Source: a bacterium (GTDB lineage Bacteria; Myxococcota; UBA727; JAUIJE01). From it: a stretch of DNA of 64,000 nt. The translations under genes and the position numbers were made by a program. The DNA is taken from contig JAUIJE010000008.1 of the NCBI GenBank assembly GCA_030431455.1, forward strand, positions 186,001 through 250,000, in the 5' to 3' direction. Positions 50,874 to 63,232 of this stretch are shown here, in pieces (position 1 is the stretch's first letter; each line of letters starts with the position of its first letter). A model generated the notes under the pieces. It was given only the letters and a program-made list of their open reading frames with translations, was not told where the DNA came from and made no database searches.

Positions 50874-53800
50874 ATGATCGACGGCCTCATCGCCTGGTCC
50901 CTCAAGAACCGCGTCATCGTGCTGCTGGTTGCCGCCGGTCTGCTTGGCATCGGTGCCTGGCGCGCGAGCCAGATGCCCGTCGACGTGTTCCCAGACCTGA
51001 CCGCCCCAACGGTAACGGTGCTGACGGAGGCCCACGGCATGGCGCCCGAGGAAGTCGAGCGCTACGTCACGCTCCCCATCGAGACCGCGCTGAACGGGGC
51101 TGCGGGGCTCCGCCGGGTGCGCTCCTCGTCAGGTGTTGGCATCAGCGTGGTCTGGGCAGAGTTCGAGTGGGGCACCGACATCTTCCGTGCCCGCCAGGTC
51201 GTGAGCGAGCGCCTACAGACCGCGCGAGGTCAAATACCTGCCGATCTGGAGCCGCCCATGCTCGCGCCGGTGACGTCGATCATGGGCGAGATTCTCTTCA
51301 TCGCCATGACCAGCGACGCGCAGTCGCCCATGGAGATCCGAACGGAGGCCGACTGGACGGTGCGGCGTCGCCTCTTGTCGGTGCCCGGCGTCGCCCAGGT
51401 CATCCCCATCGGCGGCGAAGTCCGTCAGCTACAGGTCATTCTGTCGCCGGAGCGACTTGCGGCCTTCGACCTCGCCCTCGATGAGGTCAGCGAGGCCCTC
51501 ACCCTGGCCAGTTCCAGCAGCTCGGCGGGCTTCATCCTCGAAGGTGGGGAAGAGCTCCTCGTGCACGGGCTCGGCCGCGTTCACTCCGAGAACGACCTGC
51601 TCACCACTCTCGTCGCGCGCCGCGGAGGTCACCCGGTCCTCGTCCGCGACGTGGGCAAGGTGCTGTGGGGGCCGGCCCTCAAGCGAGGCACCGGCGCGTT
51701 CGGCGGCGAGCCGGCCGTGGTGATGGGCATCCAAAAGCAGCCTGGGGCGAATACCCTGGCGCTGACCGAACGCCTCGACGAGGTCTTCGCAGATCTTCAG
51801 GCGCGCCTGCCCGAGGGGATGAAGATCCACAGCGACATCTTCCGGCAGGCTGACTTCATCGACGTCGCCGTGGACAACGTGAGCTCAGCGCTTCGCGACG
51901 GCGCGATCCTGGTCCTCCTGATCCTGCTCGTCTTCCTCGGGAGCTTCCGGCCCACCGTCATCAGCGCGCTGGCCATCCCCCTCTCGCTCGTGGTCAGCGT
52001 GCTCGTGCTCGACGCGATGGGCGTCACCCTGAACACCATGACCCTCGGCGGCATGGCCATCGCGGTGGGTGCGCTCGTCGATGACGCCATCATCGACGTG
52101 GAGAACGTCGTCCGTCGACTCCGCGAGAACGCAGTCCGACCGGAGGCTGAGCGGCGGTCGGCCTTGTCCGTGGTCTTCGACGCCAGCCGCGAGATCCGCT
52201 CCTCGATCGTCTTCGCGACCCTGATCATCATGTTGGTCTTCCTCCCGCTCTTCTTCCTGAGCGGGGTCGAAGGTCGGCTCCTCGTTCCGCTTGGGCTCTC
52301 TTATCTCGTGTCACTCGGCGCTTCCCTCGTCGTCGCGCTCACGGTGACGCCCGCCCTATGTCTGCTCTTGCTCGCCCGGGGTGGCCACCAGGAGGAAGAG
52401 ACGCGGTTCCTACGCGGACTGAAGGCAGTGTTCGCGCCCCTGCTCGAGGTGGCGCTCAAGAGGTGGTTGGCCGTCGCCGCCGCGTCGCTGGTTCTGCTCC
52501 TCGCCGCTGGGGTCGCGCTGGCGTCGGCGGGGCAGAGCTTTCTCCCGCGCTTCAACGAGGGGACGCTCACCATCTCAGTGGTCACTGTCCCCGGTGTCTC
52601 GCTCAAGCAGTCGGACAGCCTGGCCAGGATGGTCGACGGCATCCTCCTCGCCCAGCCCGAGGTCACGCGGGTGGCCCGCCGCACCGGCCGCGCGGAGCTC
52701 GACGAGCATGCCCAGGGCGTCAATGCGTCCGAGATCGACGTCACGCTCGCGGTGAAGGAGCGGTCAACGGCAGAGTTTCTCGCCGCGCTTCGCTCTGCGT
52801 TCGCGGCGGTCCCCGGCACGAACATAACGATTGGCCAGCCCATCTCCCACCGCATCGACCACATGCTGTCAGGGACGCGCGCCAACCTCGCGGTGAAAGT
52901 CTTCGGCCAGGATCTCACGCTCTTGTACCGCGTAGCCGGCGAGATCCAGCGCGAGATGGAGGGCGTGTCGGGCATCGTCGACCTGTCGCTGGAGCAGCAG
53001 CCGTCGATCCCTTTCGCGCGCGTCGGGCTCGATCGGGCTGCGGTTGCCGCTCATGGGTTGGCTGCTCACGACGTCACCGAGGCGATGGAGATCGCCTATA
53101 CCGGCGCAGAGGTCGCCACGGTGACCGACGGCGACCGTCGCTTTGACCTTGTCGTGAAGCTTCCCGACGAGGAGCGGTCGAGCCTCTCTCGTCTGAAGGC
53201 CCTCCGCGTCTCCATCCCCTCGGGCGGGTCAGTGCCTCTCTCGGCGTTGGCCTCGGTCGTGCGCGACGTAGGGCCGGGGCGCATCGCGAGAGAGAACGTC
53301 GAGCGGAAGGTCGTCGTGCAGGCCAACGTGGCCGGAGAGGACGTGGTCGGCGTCGTAGAGGCCGTACGCGAACGGGTCCGCGAGCGGGTCACGCTTCCGA
53401 CGGGAGTCCACGTCGAATACGGCGGCCAGTTTGAGAGCGCGCAGCAAGCGCAGCAGACGATCTTCTGGCTCTCGCTCCTGGTGCTGCTGGGCGTCTTCGC
53501 GCTGCTCTTGAGCGTGCTCGGTTCGGCGACCGACACGCTGCTGGTGCTCCTCAACCTTCCGCTCGCCCTCATCGGCGGCGTCGTCGGCGTGTTCCTCTCG
53601 GGCGCGGTCATCTCGGTGGCCACACTCATCGGCTTCGTGACCCTGTTCGGCATCGCGACGCGCAACGGGCTGATGTTGGTCACCCACGTCCAGCACCTCG
53701 TGCGGGAGGAAGGGGTCGACGACCCTGCGGTGGCGGTGCGGCGTGGCGCGATGGAGCGCCTCGCGCCCGTCTTGATGACCGCCCTGGCTTCCGCGCTCGC

Positions 53801-54005
53801 GTTGGTGCCACTCGCGCTCGCATCAGGGGAGCCGGGCGCGGAGATCCAATCACCGATGGCCGTGGTCATCCTCTGCGGCCTGGTGACATCGACGGCGTTG
53901 AACATGCTCGTCGTCCCGGCCCTGTATCTTCAGTTCGGGAGCGTGACGCGCCGCCTTCGTGACGGAACCAGCACTGCGCAGGCAGCCAGCAGCCAGGAGC
54001 CATGA
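50874..54005 (+). CDS. HME-type RND pump (second system)
   Basis: 1043 residues, the normal length. NRVIVLLVAAGLLGIGAW and PDLTAPTVTVLTEAHGMAPEE at the N-terminus, and GALVDDAIIDVENVVRRLRE in the fourth helix place it in the metal RND family but outside the classical CusA and CzcA motif classes. The first periplasmic loop has no insertion, unlike the two other pumps in this window. ATG at 50874 follows the adaptor by 36 bases, and the stop overlaps DmeF. Specificity is unknown; DmeF next door suggests Co or Ni. Confidence 0.9.
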   Translation: MIDGLIAWSLKNRVIVLLVAAGLLGIGAWRASQMPVDVFPDLTAPTVTVLTEAHGMAPEEVERYVTLPIETALNGAAGLRRVRSSSGVGISVVWAEFEWGTDIFRARQVVSERLQTARGQIPADLEPPMLAPVTSIMGEILFIAMTSDAQSPMEIRTEADWTVRRRLLSVPGVAQVIPIGGEVRQLQVILSPERLAAFDLALDEVSEALTLASSSSSAGFILEGGEELLVHGLGRVHSENDLLTTLVARRGGHPVLVRDVGKVLWGPALKRGTGAFGGEPAVVMGIQKQPGANTLALTERLDEVFADLQARLPEGMKIHSDIFRQADFIDVAVDNVSSALRDGAILVLLILLVFLGSFRPTVISALAIPLSLVVSVLVLDAMGVTLNTMTLGGMAIAVGALVDDAIIDVENVVRRLRENAVRPEAERRSALSVVFDASREIRSSIVFATLIIMLVFLPLFFLSGVEGRLLVPLGLSYLVSLGASLVVALTVTPALCLLLLARGGHQEEETRFLRGLKAVFAPLLEVALKRWLAVAAASLVLLLAAGVALASAGQSFLPRFNEGTLTISVVTVPGVSLKQSDSLARMVDGILLAQPEVTRVARRTGRAELDEHAQGVNASEIDVTLAVKERSTAEFLAALRSAFAAVPGTNITIGQPISHRIDHMLSGTRANLAVKVFGQDLTLLYRVAGEIQREMEGVSGIVDLSLEQQPSIPFARVGLDRAAVAAHGLAAHDVTEAMEIAYTGAEVATVTDGDRRFDLVVKLPDEERSSLSRLKALRVSIPSGGSVPLSALASVVRDVGPGRIARENVERKVVVQANVAGEDVVGVVEAVRERVRERVTLPTGVHVEYGGQFESAQQAQQTIFWLSLLVLLGVFALLLSVLGSATDTLLVLLNLPLALIGGVVGVFLSGAVISVATLIGFVTLFGIATRNGLMLVTHVQHLVREEGVDDPAVAVRRGAMERLAPVLMTALASALALVPLALASGEPGAEIQSPMAVVILCGLVTSTALNMLVVPALYLQFGSVTRRLRDGTSTAQAASSQEP

Positions 54006-54964
54006 TGCACCACGAGGACCTCTCCCACTGGCAACACGAGCACGATTTCACCGGAGCCAACGAGAGCGGTGAGAGGCGGACACGCTGGGTCATCGCCCTG
54101 ACGTTCACCGCCATGATCGTCGAGATCGCCGCCGGCTACGCCTTCGGCTCCATGGCTCTGCTTGCCGACGGATGGCACATGGCGAGCCACGCAGGTGCGC
54201 TCGGTCTCGCGGCCTTCGCGTACTGGTACGCCCGTCGGCATCGCGATGATCGGCGCTTCGCGTTCGGAACGGGGAAGGTGAACGCCCTTGGCGGATTCTC
54301 CAGCGCGTTGCTGCTGGTCGTGGTCGCGGCGCTGATGGCCGTCGAGTCCATCGATCGTTGGCTCAACCCCGTCGACATCCACTTCACGGAAGCCATCGTT
54401 GTCGCCGTCGCCGGGTTGTTGGTGAACCTGGTGAGCGCGCTCGTCCTCCACGGTGGGCCTGGCCACCACCATCCCCATGAAGACGGGCACCATCACAATC
54501 ACCATCACCATCACCATCACGAACACCACGACCACAACCTTCGAGCGGCCTATCTCCACGTCGTCGCGGACGCGCTCACGTCGGTGCTGGCGGTGGTCGC
54601 GCTGGTTGCGGGCAGGTTCGCCGGCTGGAGCTGGATGGACGCGATGATGGGCATCGTGGGTGCGGTGCTGATCACTCGGTGGGGCGTCGGTCTGCTTCGG
54701 GCAACGAGTCGGATCCTCCTCGACGCGTCGGTCGCGCCCGAGCGGGTCGATGAGCTGAAGCGAGAGCTGGAGGCGATCGCCGATGCCCGGGTTGCCGACC
54801 TCCACGTGTGGCGATTGGGCGACGCAAAGATGGCGGCGGTGGCTGCGGTCGTGACGCACGACGACGTTTCGCCCTCGGTGTTCGCAGAGGTTGCGGGTCG
54901 GCTCGGCATGGCTCACGTCACGGTAGAGGTCCATCGGTGTAGCGACGCCCAGGAGGCTGCCTAG
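54002..54964 (+). CDS. dmeF: DmeF-type Co/Ni CDF exporter
   Basis: 320 residues with six predicted membrane helices and the zinc-type ion motif in ADGWHMASHAGAL (HxxxD and ADxxH), as in DmeF proteins that remove Co2+ and Ni2+. A cytoplasmic loop between helices four and five contains a His run (HHNHHHHHHHEHHDH). The C-terminal cytoplasmic domain (RVADLHVWRLGDAKM) is present. Overlaps the pump stop (ATGA). Supports a divalent-cation role for the operon. Confidence 0.9.
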   Translation: MMHHEDLSHWQHEHDFTGANESGERRTRWVIALTFTAMIVEIAAGYAFGSMALLADGWHMASHAGALGLAAFAYWYARRHRDDRRFAFGTGKVNALGGFSSALLLVVVAALMAVESIDRWLNPVDIHFTEAIVVAVAGLLVNLVSALVLHGGPGHHHPHEDGHHHNHHHHHHHEHHDHNLRAAYLHVVADALTSVLAVVALVAGRFAGWSWMDAMMGIVGAVLITRWGVGLLRATSRILLDASVAPERVDELKRELEAIADARVADLHVWRLGDAKMAAVAAVVTHDDVSPSVFAEVAGRLGMAHVTVEVHRCSDAQEAA

Positions 54965-55244
54965 GTTGCGACTTCTTGAACGGCTCCGCGAGCTAGCCGG
55001 GACCGCAGGGCGCGAGGCCCAGGTCCTCTCGCTCTGCGTCCGTCATCGGGACACACCGCTCGCCGCCAAGCTCATGGCGGGCCTCGTCGTCGCGTATGCG
55101 CTCAGCCCGATCGACCTGATCCCGGACTTCATCCCGGTCCTCGGGTTGCTCGATGACGTGATCATCATCCCGCTCGGCATCTTACTGGTTCGGCGTCTCG
55201 TTGGCCCCGCCGTCATGGCCGAGTGCCGCGAGCAGGTCGCGTCC

Positions 55245-58460
<3,216 letters not shown>

Positions 58461-58465
58461 CCCCC

Positions 58466-59773
58466 TCAGTGCGAGTGTCCGGACTCGCCGAGCGAGCCCT
58501 TTTGTGATTCGGACTTCAGGTAGAAGGTGGCCTTCGTGGCGACCGCCTCCCCCTCCTTGACCCCTGCAAGAACCTCGACGACTTGCGCGCTCCGGCGCCC
58601 GAGCCTCACCTTGCGTCGCTCGAAGGCGCCCGCCGTCGTCTCCACGAAGACGAAGACCGCGCTCCCTTCTTGGACGAGCGCGGCTACGGGGATAGCGAGC
58701 CCTTCGGTTGCATCGCCTTCGCCGCCCGCCGCGTGCGGGTCGGCGACCTGCACCGTCGCGTACATGCCCGGCTTGAGCTTCCGATCGGTGTTCTCGACGT
58801 CGATGCGCGCCCGGACGGCCCGGGTGTCGCGGTCAACTTCGTCTCGGATGTAGCCGATCTTCCCGACGAACACCCGGTCGGGCACAGACGCGGTGGTGAC
58901 CGCCACGTCATCACCGACGTGAACGAGCGGGAGGTCGCGCTCGAACAGGTCGATCCACACCCACACCGACGAAAGGTCGGCGATCGTGAACAGCGCTTTG
59001 TCCGGTGTGACGAGCTCGCCGCGCGTGACGTGCTTGTCGACGATCCGCCCGCCGATGGGGGCGCGAACCGGCACCGCCGACGCTCCCTTCTCTCCGAACT
59101 TCAGCGCAGCGATGCTCGCGTCGCTCAGCCCGTACAGACGCAGGGTCTCAGCAGCGACGTCGAGCGAGCTCCTGGCCGCAAGGTGCCTCCCTCGCGCCTC
59201 CAGGACCTCGCGCTCAGACGTGATTCGGTCCTTCAACAGTCCCTCTTCGCGAGCCAAGGCCAACCGTGCGACCTCTTATGCGGCCTTGGCCTGGAGGTAG
59301 GCGGCCTTGGCCTGCCCGAGCTCGATGGAGTCCAACACCACGAGCCAGTCGCCACGGTCAACATCGTCGCCGAGCGTCTTGAGAACGTCGGCCACGCGGC
59401 CCGGCAATCGAGCCGAGACGTGGGCGAGCGCATCCCGGTCGAAGTCGACCTCGCCGGTGGTGCTGAGCTCCGCGGGGAGGGGCCGACGCTTCACGGTCTC
59501 GGTGGTGAGGCCGATCCTCTTCGCCATCTTCGGGTCGAGAAGGACCCGCCCGGTCTCATCGTGGTCATCGTGTTCGTCGCCGTCGTGTTCGTCGCCGTCG
59601 TGTTTGTCGCCGTCGTGTTTGTCGCCGTCGTGCGTCTTCTTGTCGCTGCGGCTGGCGGACTCTCGATCGTGCTCATGTTTTTCGGTGCCGGTACCCCGGG
59701 AATCGCTGCAGCCGAGCGAACCGCCAACGCCAGTGAGCATCAGGAAGAAGCCGATCTGGTTGAGCGCCTTCAT
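58466..59773 (-). pseudogene. czcB: czcB-type adaptor gene interrupted by an in-frame TAA
   Basis: Reading leftward, a lipoprotein start (lipobox SLGC) and a His/Asp-rich region lead into the barrel-sandwich (VSARLPGRVADVLKTLGDDV), then AYLQAKAA and TAA at 59278-59276. The next codons continue the same frame as EVARLALAREEGLLKDR and give the rest of the adaptor to the stop at 58466 (LFERDLPLVHVGDDV; KLKPGMYATVQV). The joined protein would be about 435 residues, the family length. A single TAC-to-TAA change would explain the break, since Tyr fits the helix. Possibilities: real mutation, readthrough, internal restart at a TTG, or a sequencing error. Confidence 0.75.
59568..59627 (-). repeat. 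Four 15-base tandem repeats in the adaptor N-terminus
   Basis: Four copies of TCGTGTTCGTCGCCG or TCGTGTTTGTCGCCG, encoding a HDGDK/HDGDE-type repeat on the minus strand. The frame is kept whatever the copy number. It codes for the metal-binding His/Asp region of the adaptor. Confidence 0.85.
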
Positions 59774-61086
59774 CGCTCACCTCCTGCGGTTTCGACGCTA
59801 GCCATCCGCGTCGCCGTTCGTTGCGAGAGCGCACCGGACGCAAAGGAGAGGCGCACGCGAGCGATGGCCACGTCGGCGAGCGCGTCGACGTACGCCGCTT
59901 CAGCGTCGAGGACGAATCGCTGCCGAAGCAGAACGTCAGCGACGCCGAGCTTCCCCGCGATGAACGCCTTCTCCAGTAGCTCCAGCGTGGCGCTCTGCTT
60001 TCCCTTTACGCGGGTCTTCAGCGTCTCAGCCGCCTCTTCAAAAGCCGCCAGCTGCGCCCGCGCGACCGCGAGCTCCGCGTCCGCCACGAGCCGAGCCCGC
60101 GCCAGCTCCGTGCGGAGCGCGCCCGTGCTCGCGCGCGCTCGGAGCACGCCGGCCTGGTTGCGGTCAAAGATGGGTAGGGGGACGGTCACGCCTGCGCCAC
60201 CTACGACGTCGCCAGCCGGCCCATTCCGCCACCACGCTCCCTCAGTCTCGGCGCCGGCGTTCAGCGTCACGTCTGGCCACGCCTTCGCCTCCTCGCGGTC
60301 GGTGACCCGCTCGGCCTCCTCGATTCGCTTGGCTCGCGCGGTCAGGTCCGCGCGCTCGGCCGTCTCCGCCACCCACCCTGCGAGCGTGGTCTCGGTGAGC
60401 TCACCGTCGACGGCTGGCGGGTCTGACGGGTCGAGGCCGCACAACAGCGCGAGGCGGGTCCGTGCCGTAGCGTCCATCACCCGAATGCGGGCTCGTTGAG
60501 CCTCGGCCTGGCCGAGCTCGGCCTCCCACAGGTTCACGTCGAGAATCGTTCCGTCGCCAGCGTTCAGCCGCCGGTGCGCCGTGTCGACGAGCTTCTCGAC
60601 CAAAGCGATCCGGCGGTCAGCAACGGCGAGCTGGCCTGCGGCGCGCTGGGCGGCGACGAAGGCCAGCGCCACGGCCCGCGCCAGCCTGGTGCGCTCCGCC
60701 CAGACCTCTGCCTCGGCAGCGGTGACGCCCGCGGCTGCCGCGTCGATGCCAGCACCCCAGCGGCCGAAGAGAGGAAGCGATTGGCTCAGGCCAATGCTGG
60801 CGTCGACGCCCGGGCCGTCGGCAAAGCCGTAGCGACCACCGGCCCCAGCGCTCAGCGACGGGTTCTGTGGGAACACCTCGGCGCCCGAGAGAAGCGCTCG
60901 TTGGACGGCGACGTTCTGCTGAGCGACCGCCACGTCGGGTCCTGCGGTCAGCGCAAGCTGGACCGCCTCTTCGATGTCGAGGCGGCGTGAACCGTCGACG
61001 GCCATGGACGTCGAGGGCATGAGGAGCGCCGCGCAAAGGAGCGCTCCCCGACGCCGGGCGGCGTCGGGCGAGAACGTGACTTTCAT
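59770..61086 (-). CDS. czcC: TolC-family outer membrane protein (Czc system)
   Basis: 438 residues from ATG at 61086, with GGGAGG six bases upstream. A basic N-terminus and hydrophobic signal (GALLCAALLMPSTSMAV) precede LDIEEAVQLALTAGPDV, the usual CzcC start. Two alpha-barrel repeats with long coiled coils follow (QSLPLFGRWG; LPIFDRNQAGVLRARAS). ATGA overlap with the interrupted adaptor gene. It would be the outer membrane channel of the third RND system. Confidence 0.85.
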   Translation of the reverse strand: MKVTFSPDAARRRGALLCAALLMPSTSMAVDGSRRLDIEEAVQLALTAGPDVAVAQQNVAVQRALLSGAEVFPQNPSLSAGAGGRYGFADGPGVDASIGLSQSLPLFGRWGAGIDAAAAGVTAAEAEVWAERTRLARAVALAFVAAQRAAGQLAVADRRIALVEKLVDTAHRRLNAGDGTILDVNLWEAELGQAEAQRARIRVMDATARTRLALLCGLDPSDPPAVDGELTETTLAGWVAETAERADLTARAKRIEEAERVTDREEAKAWPDVTLNAGAETEGAWWRNGPAGDVVGGAGVTVPLPIFDRNQAGVLRARASTGALRTELARARLVADAELAVARAQLAAFEEAAETLKTRVKGKQSATLELLEKAFIAGKLGVADVLLRQRFVLDAEAAYVDALADVAIARVRLSFASGALSQRTATRMASVETAGGER

Positions 61087-61240
61087 TTCTGACCTCCCGA
61101 TGAACGCCGAAGGCGTTTCGGGCCTCGTCTCCGCGCCACGCGCGGGGACAACCAAAGGCAACCGTCGGCAACGCGCAGCACAAAGGCTGCACGGCCGCGC
61201 GATACCGGCTCACGGGGAGCCGATCAGACTCTGGATGAGG

Positions 61241-61573
61241 TCAGGTGATGGGAGGGCGGAGGAGCCCGAGGCGGACGCCGTCGGCGTCCATGTCTTCGTA
61301 GAGGTGCGCTCCCGAGCCTACCGTCGCCGACGTGGGCTCGGGATCAAACCCGGGCTGCAGGTGCAGAACGAACGACGCGGACACGTGGCAGGCGCACAGG
61401 TGAAAGACCGAGTTGCAGCCGTGCTCATCGCCCTCGGGGGCGTGCTCGTCGGCGTGCTCCCCGTCGTGAGCGAGGTGACCCTCGGTGACGAGGTGAGCCG
61501 TGTTCTCGACGGCCTCAGCTGCTCCCGGCGTCAGGGAGAAGACGAGAACCACAGCCAGGGCGCGCCAGCTCAT
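61241..61573 (-). CDS. Small His/Cys-rich secreted protein of the czc operon
   Basis: 110 residues from ATG at 61573. A signal peptide (LAVVLVFSLTPGAAEAVENT) precedes an EHADEHAPEGDEHGC stretch and HLCACHVSASF with four Cys or His ligands, then an acidic C-terminus. Such short periplasmic proteins (CzcI-like or DUF2946-like) head many czc operons and may sequester Zn or Co. The family assignment is by resemblance only. Confidence 0.65.
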   Translation of the reverse strand: MSWRALAVVLVFSLTPGAAEAVENTAHLVTEGHLAHDGEHADEHAPEGDEHGCNSVFHLCACHVSASFVLHLQPGFDPEPTSATVGSGAHLYEDMDADGVRLGLLRPPIT

Positions 61574-61654
61574 GCTCACAGCAGACAGACTACCGCTGGC
61601 GGTCGCCCCGCTCAATGTGCGCCCTCGGCGCCGCGTGGTTCCAGCTGTCGTCAC

Positions 61655-62209
61655 CTAGAAGAACCTCGCCACTTCGCTGCGATAGCGCGTGTACTCCTCG
61701 CCATACTGCTCGACCAACCACGGCTCCTCCGCGATGGGGGTGATGAGGAAGATGAGCGCGGTCAGCATGTGCGTCACCAGCACGAACTCCGAGTTGGCGA
61801 TGATCGAGACGCCGGTGAAGAGAAAAACGTCGCCCAGGTACTGCGGATTCCGGGTGAAGGCGTAGGGGCCGGCGCGGACGAACCCATCTTTGACGCCGCT
61901 GGTGTTGGTGGTGCCCAGGGTGACGATGCCCCAGGTCACGAGCCCGCCTCCAAGGGCGGCGAGCGGGCCCCCGAGGAGAAAGCGGTGCCAGCCCGGCCAA
62001 AGCCCGGTGTTCCAGTCGAGGATCACGAGCGCGAAGTTGCTGGCGAAGGCGAAATAGAAGAGCGCCCACATGACGTACAGCCAGCCCGAGCGCTGGGTCA
62101 TTGGATAGACCCGCCGCTCGGGGACAGCGATGCACCAGACGGCGCCGAGCAACAGGATCAACTGAGCGCCTACGTTCGCCAGGAAGAGCGGGAAGGTGAT
62201 GGCGGTCAT
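61655..62209 (-). CDS. ICMT-like membrane methyltransferase (second copy)
   Basis: 184 residues from ATG at 62209 (GGAGG eight bases upstream). Four or five hydrophobic helices and the motif GPYAFTRNPQYLGDVFLFTG then AEEPWLVEQYGEEYTRY identify an ICMT/PEMT-type enzyme. Likely methylates a lipid or lipid-linked thiol in the inner membrane. First gene of the Czc operon, opposite CsoR, with which it shares operators. Confidence 0.8.
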   Translation of the reverse strand: MTAITFPLFLANVGAQLILLLGAVWCIAVPERRVYPMTQRSGWLYVMWALFYFAFASNFALVILDWNTGLWPGWHRFLLGGPLAALGGGLVTWGIVTLGTTNTSGVKDGFVRAGPYAFTRNPQYLGDVFLFTGVSIIANSEFVLVTHMLTALIFLITPIAEEPWLVEQYGEEYTRYRSEVARFF

Positions 62210-62228
62210 GTTCGCTTCCTCCGGGACC

Positions 62229-62277
62229 TTGTCCACGATACCCTCACGGGTATATGATAACATACCCATGGGGGTAT
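62229..62277. promoter_or_regulatory. CsoR-type operators and promoter in the divergent gap
   Basis: Two inverted repeats, ATACCC-TCAC-GGGTAT (62238-62253) and ATACCC-ATG-GGGTAT (62262-62276), are classic CsoR/RcnR-like boxes. They flank or overlap a plus-strand promoter, TTGTCC (62229) and TATGAT (62253-62258) at an 18-base spacing. Binding would block both csoR and the divergent czc operon and be released by metal. Confidence 0.7.
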
Positions 62278-62280
62278 GCA

Positions 62281-62559
62281 ATGGACGACGAAACCCGACG
62301 CAAACTCAGAAACCGGCTCCGACGTGCCCAGGGGCAGCTCTCGGCTGCTGAACGCGCGCTCGACGAGACGGACGACTGTATTGACCTTCTCAACAGGCTC
62401 GCTGCCGTAGAAGGCGCGCTGACCAAGGCGAGGTCTGTCTTGCTCACCCACCACATCGAGTCCTGCGTGGCGGACGCCCTGAAGTCTGGTGGTGCCGCGT
62501 CGCGAGCCGTCCTCGTAGACGAGCTCATGGACGTTCTTGGGAAACAACTCGGCCGCTAG
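62281..62559 (+). CDS. CsoR/RcnR-family metal-sensing repressor
   Basis: 92 residues from ATG at 62281, placed after the operators; the earlier in-frame start at 62254 lies within the operator and is rejected. The four-helix family fold has DDCIDLLNRLAAV (Cys ligand) and LLTHHIESCV (His and Cys ligands). These Cys-His-Cys positions fit Cu or Ni/Co sensors. It should bind the two dyads upstream without metal. Copper versus nickel/cobalt cannot be told apart by sequence alone. Confidence 0.88.
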   Translation: MDDETRRKLRNRLRRAQGQLSAAERALDETDDCIDLLNRLAAVEGALTKARSVLLTHHIESCVADALKSGGAASRAVLVDELMDVLGKQLGR

Positions 62560-62568
62560 GAGGATTGG

Positions 62569-63180
62569 ATGAGCCGCCCGCTTCTCGCTCTTGCCCTCGC
62601 GCTTGCCTTCTTCACGTTCACGTTCGGTGTGCGCTCCTTCATGATGTGGCGCAGAACCGGGACCACGGGCTTTCGCGGCATCAGCGGCCGCGTGGGGTCA
62701 TTGGAGTGGCTGGGAGGCGTCGGATTTGCCGTCGCCATCGGCCTGGTCTTCGTGGCACCGCTCGCACAGCTCGCCCAGTGGATCGACCCGCTGTTCGCTC
62801 AGTCGCCACCCTGGCTCGACGCGGTCGCCGTCGGCCTCATGGTCACCGGAGCGCTGGGCACCTGGTGGTCACAATCCGCGATGGGTGCGTCGTGGCGCGT
62901 TGGCGTCGATGACGACGAGCCGACGACGCTCGTCAGCAACGGCCCTTTCCGGTGGGTCCGCAACCCGGTGTTCTCGTTCTTGATGGTCAGCTTGCTCGGC
63001 TTCACCATCTTTCTGCCCAGCGCGTTGAGCGGCCTGGCCATGGCCGTCGCCGTGTTCAGCCTGGAAGTGCAGGTCCGCCTGGTGGAGGAGCCGTATCTGC
63101 GGCGCGCGCACGGTGATGCGTACCTTCTCTATGAGCGCCACGTCGGCCGGTTCGTGCCTCTGATGGGGCGAGCGCGATGA
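62569..63180 (+). CDS. ICMT-like membrane methyltransferase (third copy)
   Basis: 203 residues with five hydrophobic helices. GPFRWVRNPVFSFLMVSLLG and RLVEEPYLRRAHGDAYLLYE form the ICMT/PEMT motif. Together with those at 41988 and 61655 it gives three such genes, all in metal operons. Only nine bases behind csoR, so co-transcribed. Confidence 0.8.
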   Translation: MSRPLLALALALAFFTFTFGVRSFMMWRRTGTTGFRGISGRVGSLEWLGGVGFAVAIGLVFVAPLAQLAQWIDPLFAQSPPWLDAVAVGLMVTGALGTWWSQSAMGASWRVGVDDDEPTTLVSNGPFRWVRNPVFSFLMVSLLGFTIFLPSALSGLAMAVAVFSLEVQVRLVEEPYLRRAHGDAYLLYERHVGRFVPLMGRAR

Positions 63181-63232
63181 GCGCCGACAGCAGCCACGTT
63201 CGAGGTCAAGAAGAAGAAGAAGGAGATGAACG

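Noticed and set aside
58583-60499. 638-residue plus-strand frame across the czc genes
   Set aside because: Shadow of the adaptor and TolC genes; its coding-like look arises from the tandem repeat near 59568.
62254-62280. Upstream start of the CsoR gene
   Set aside because: Lies within the promoter and operator boxes; the ATG at 62281 gives the normal CsoR N-terminus.
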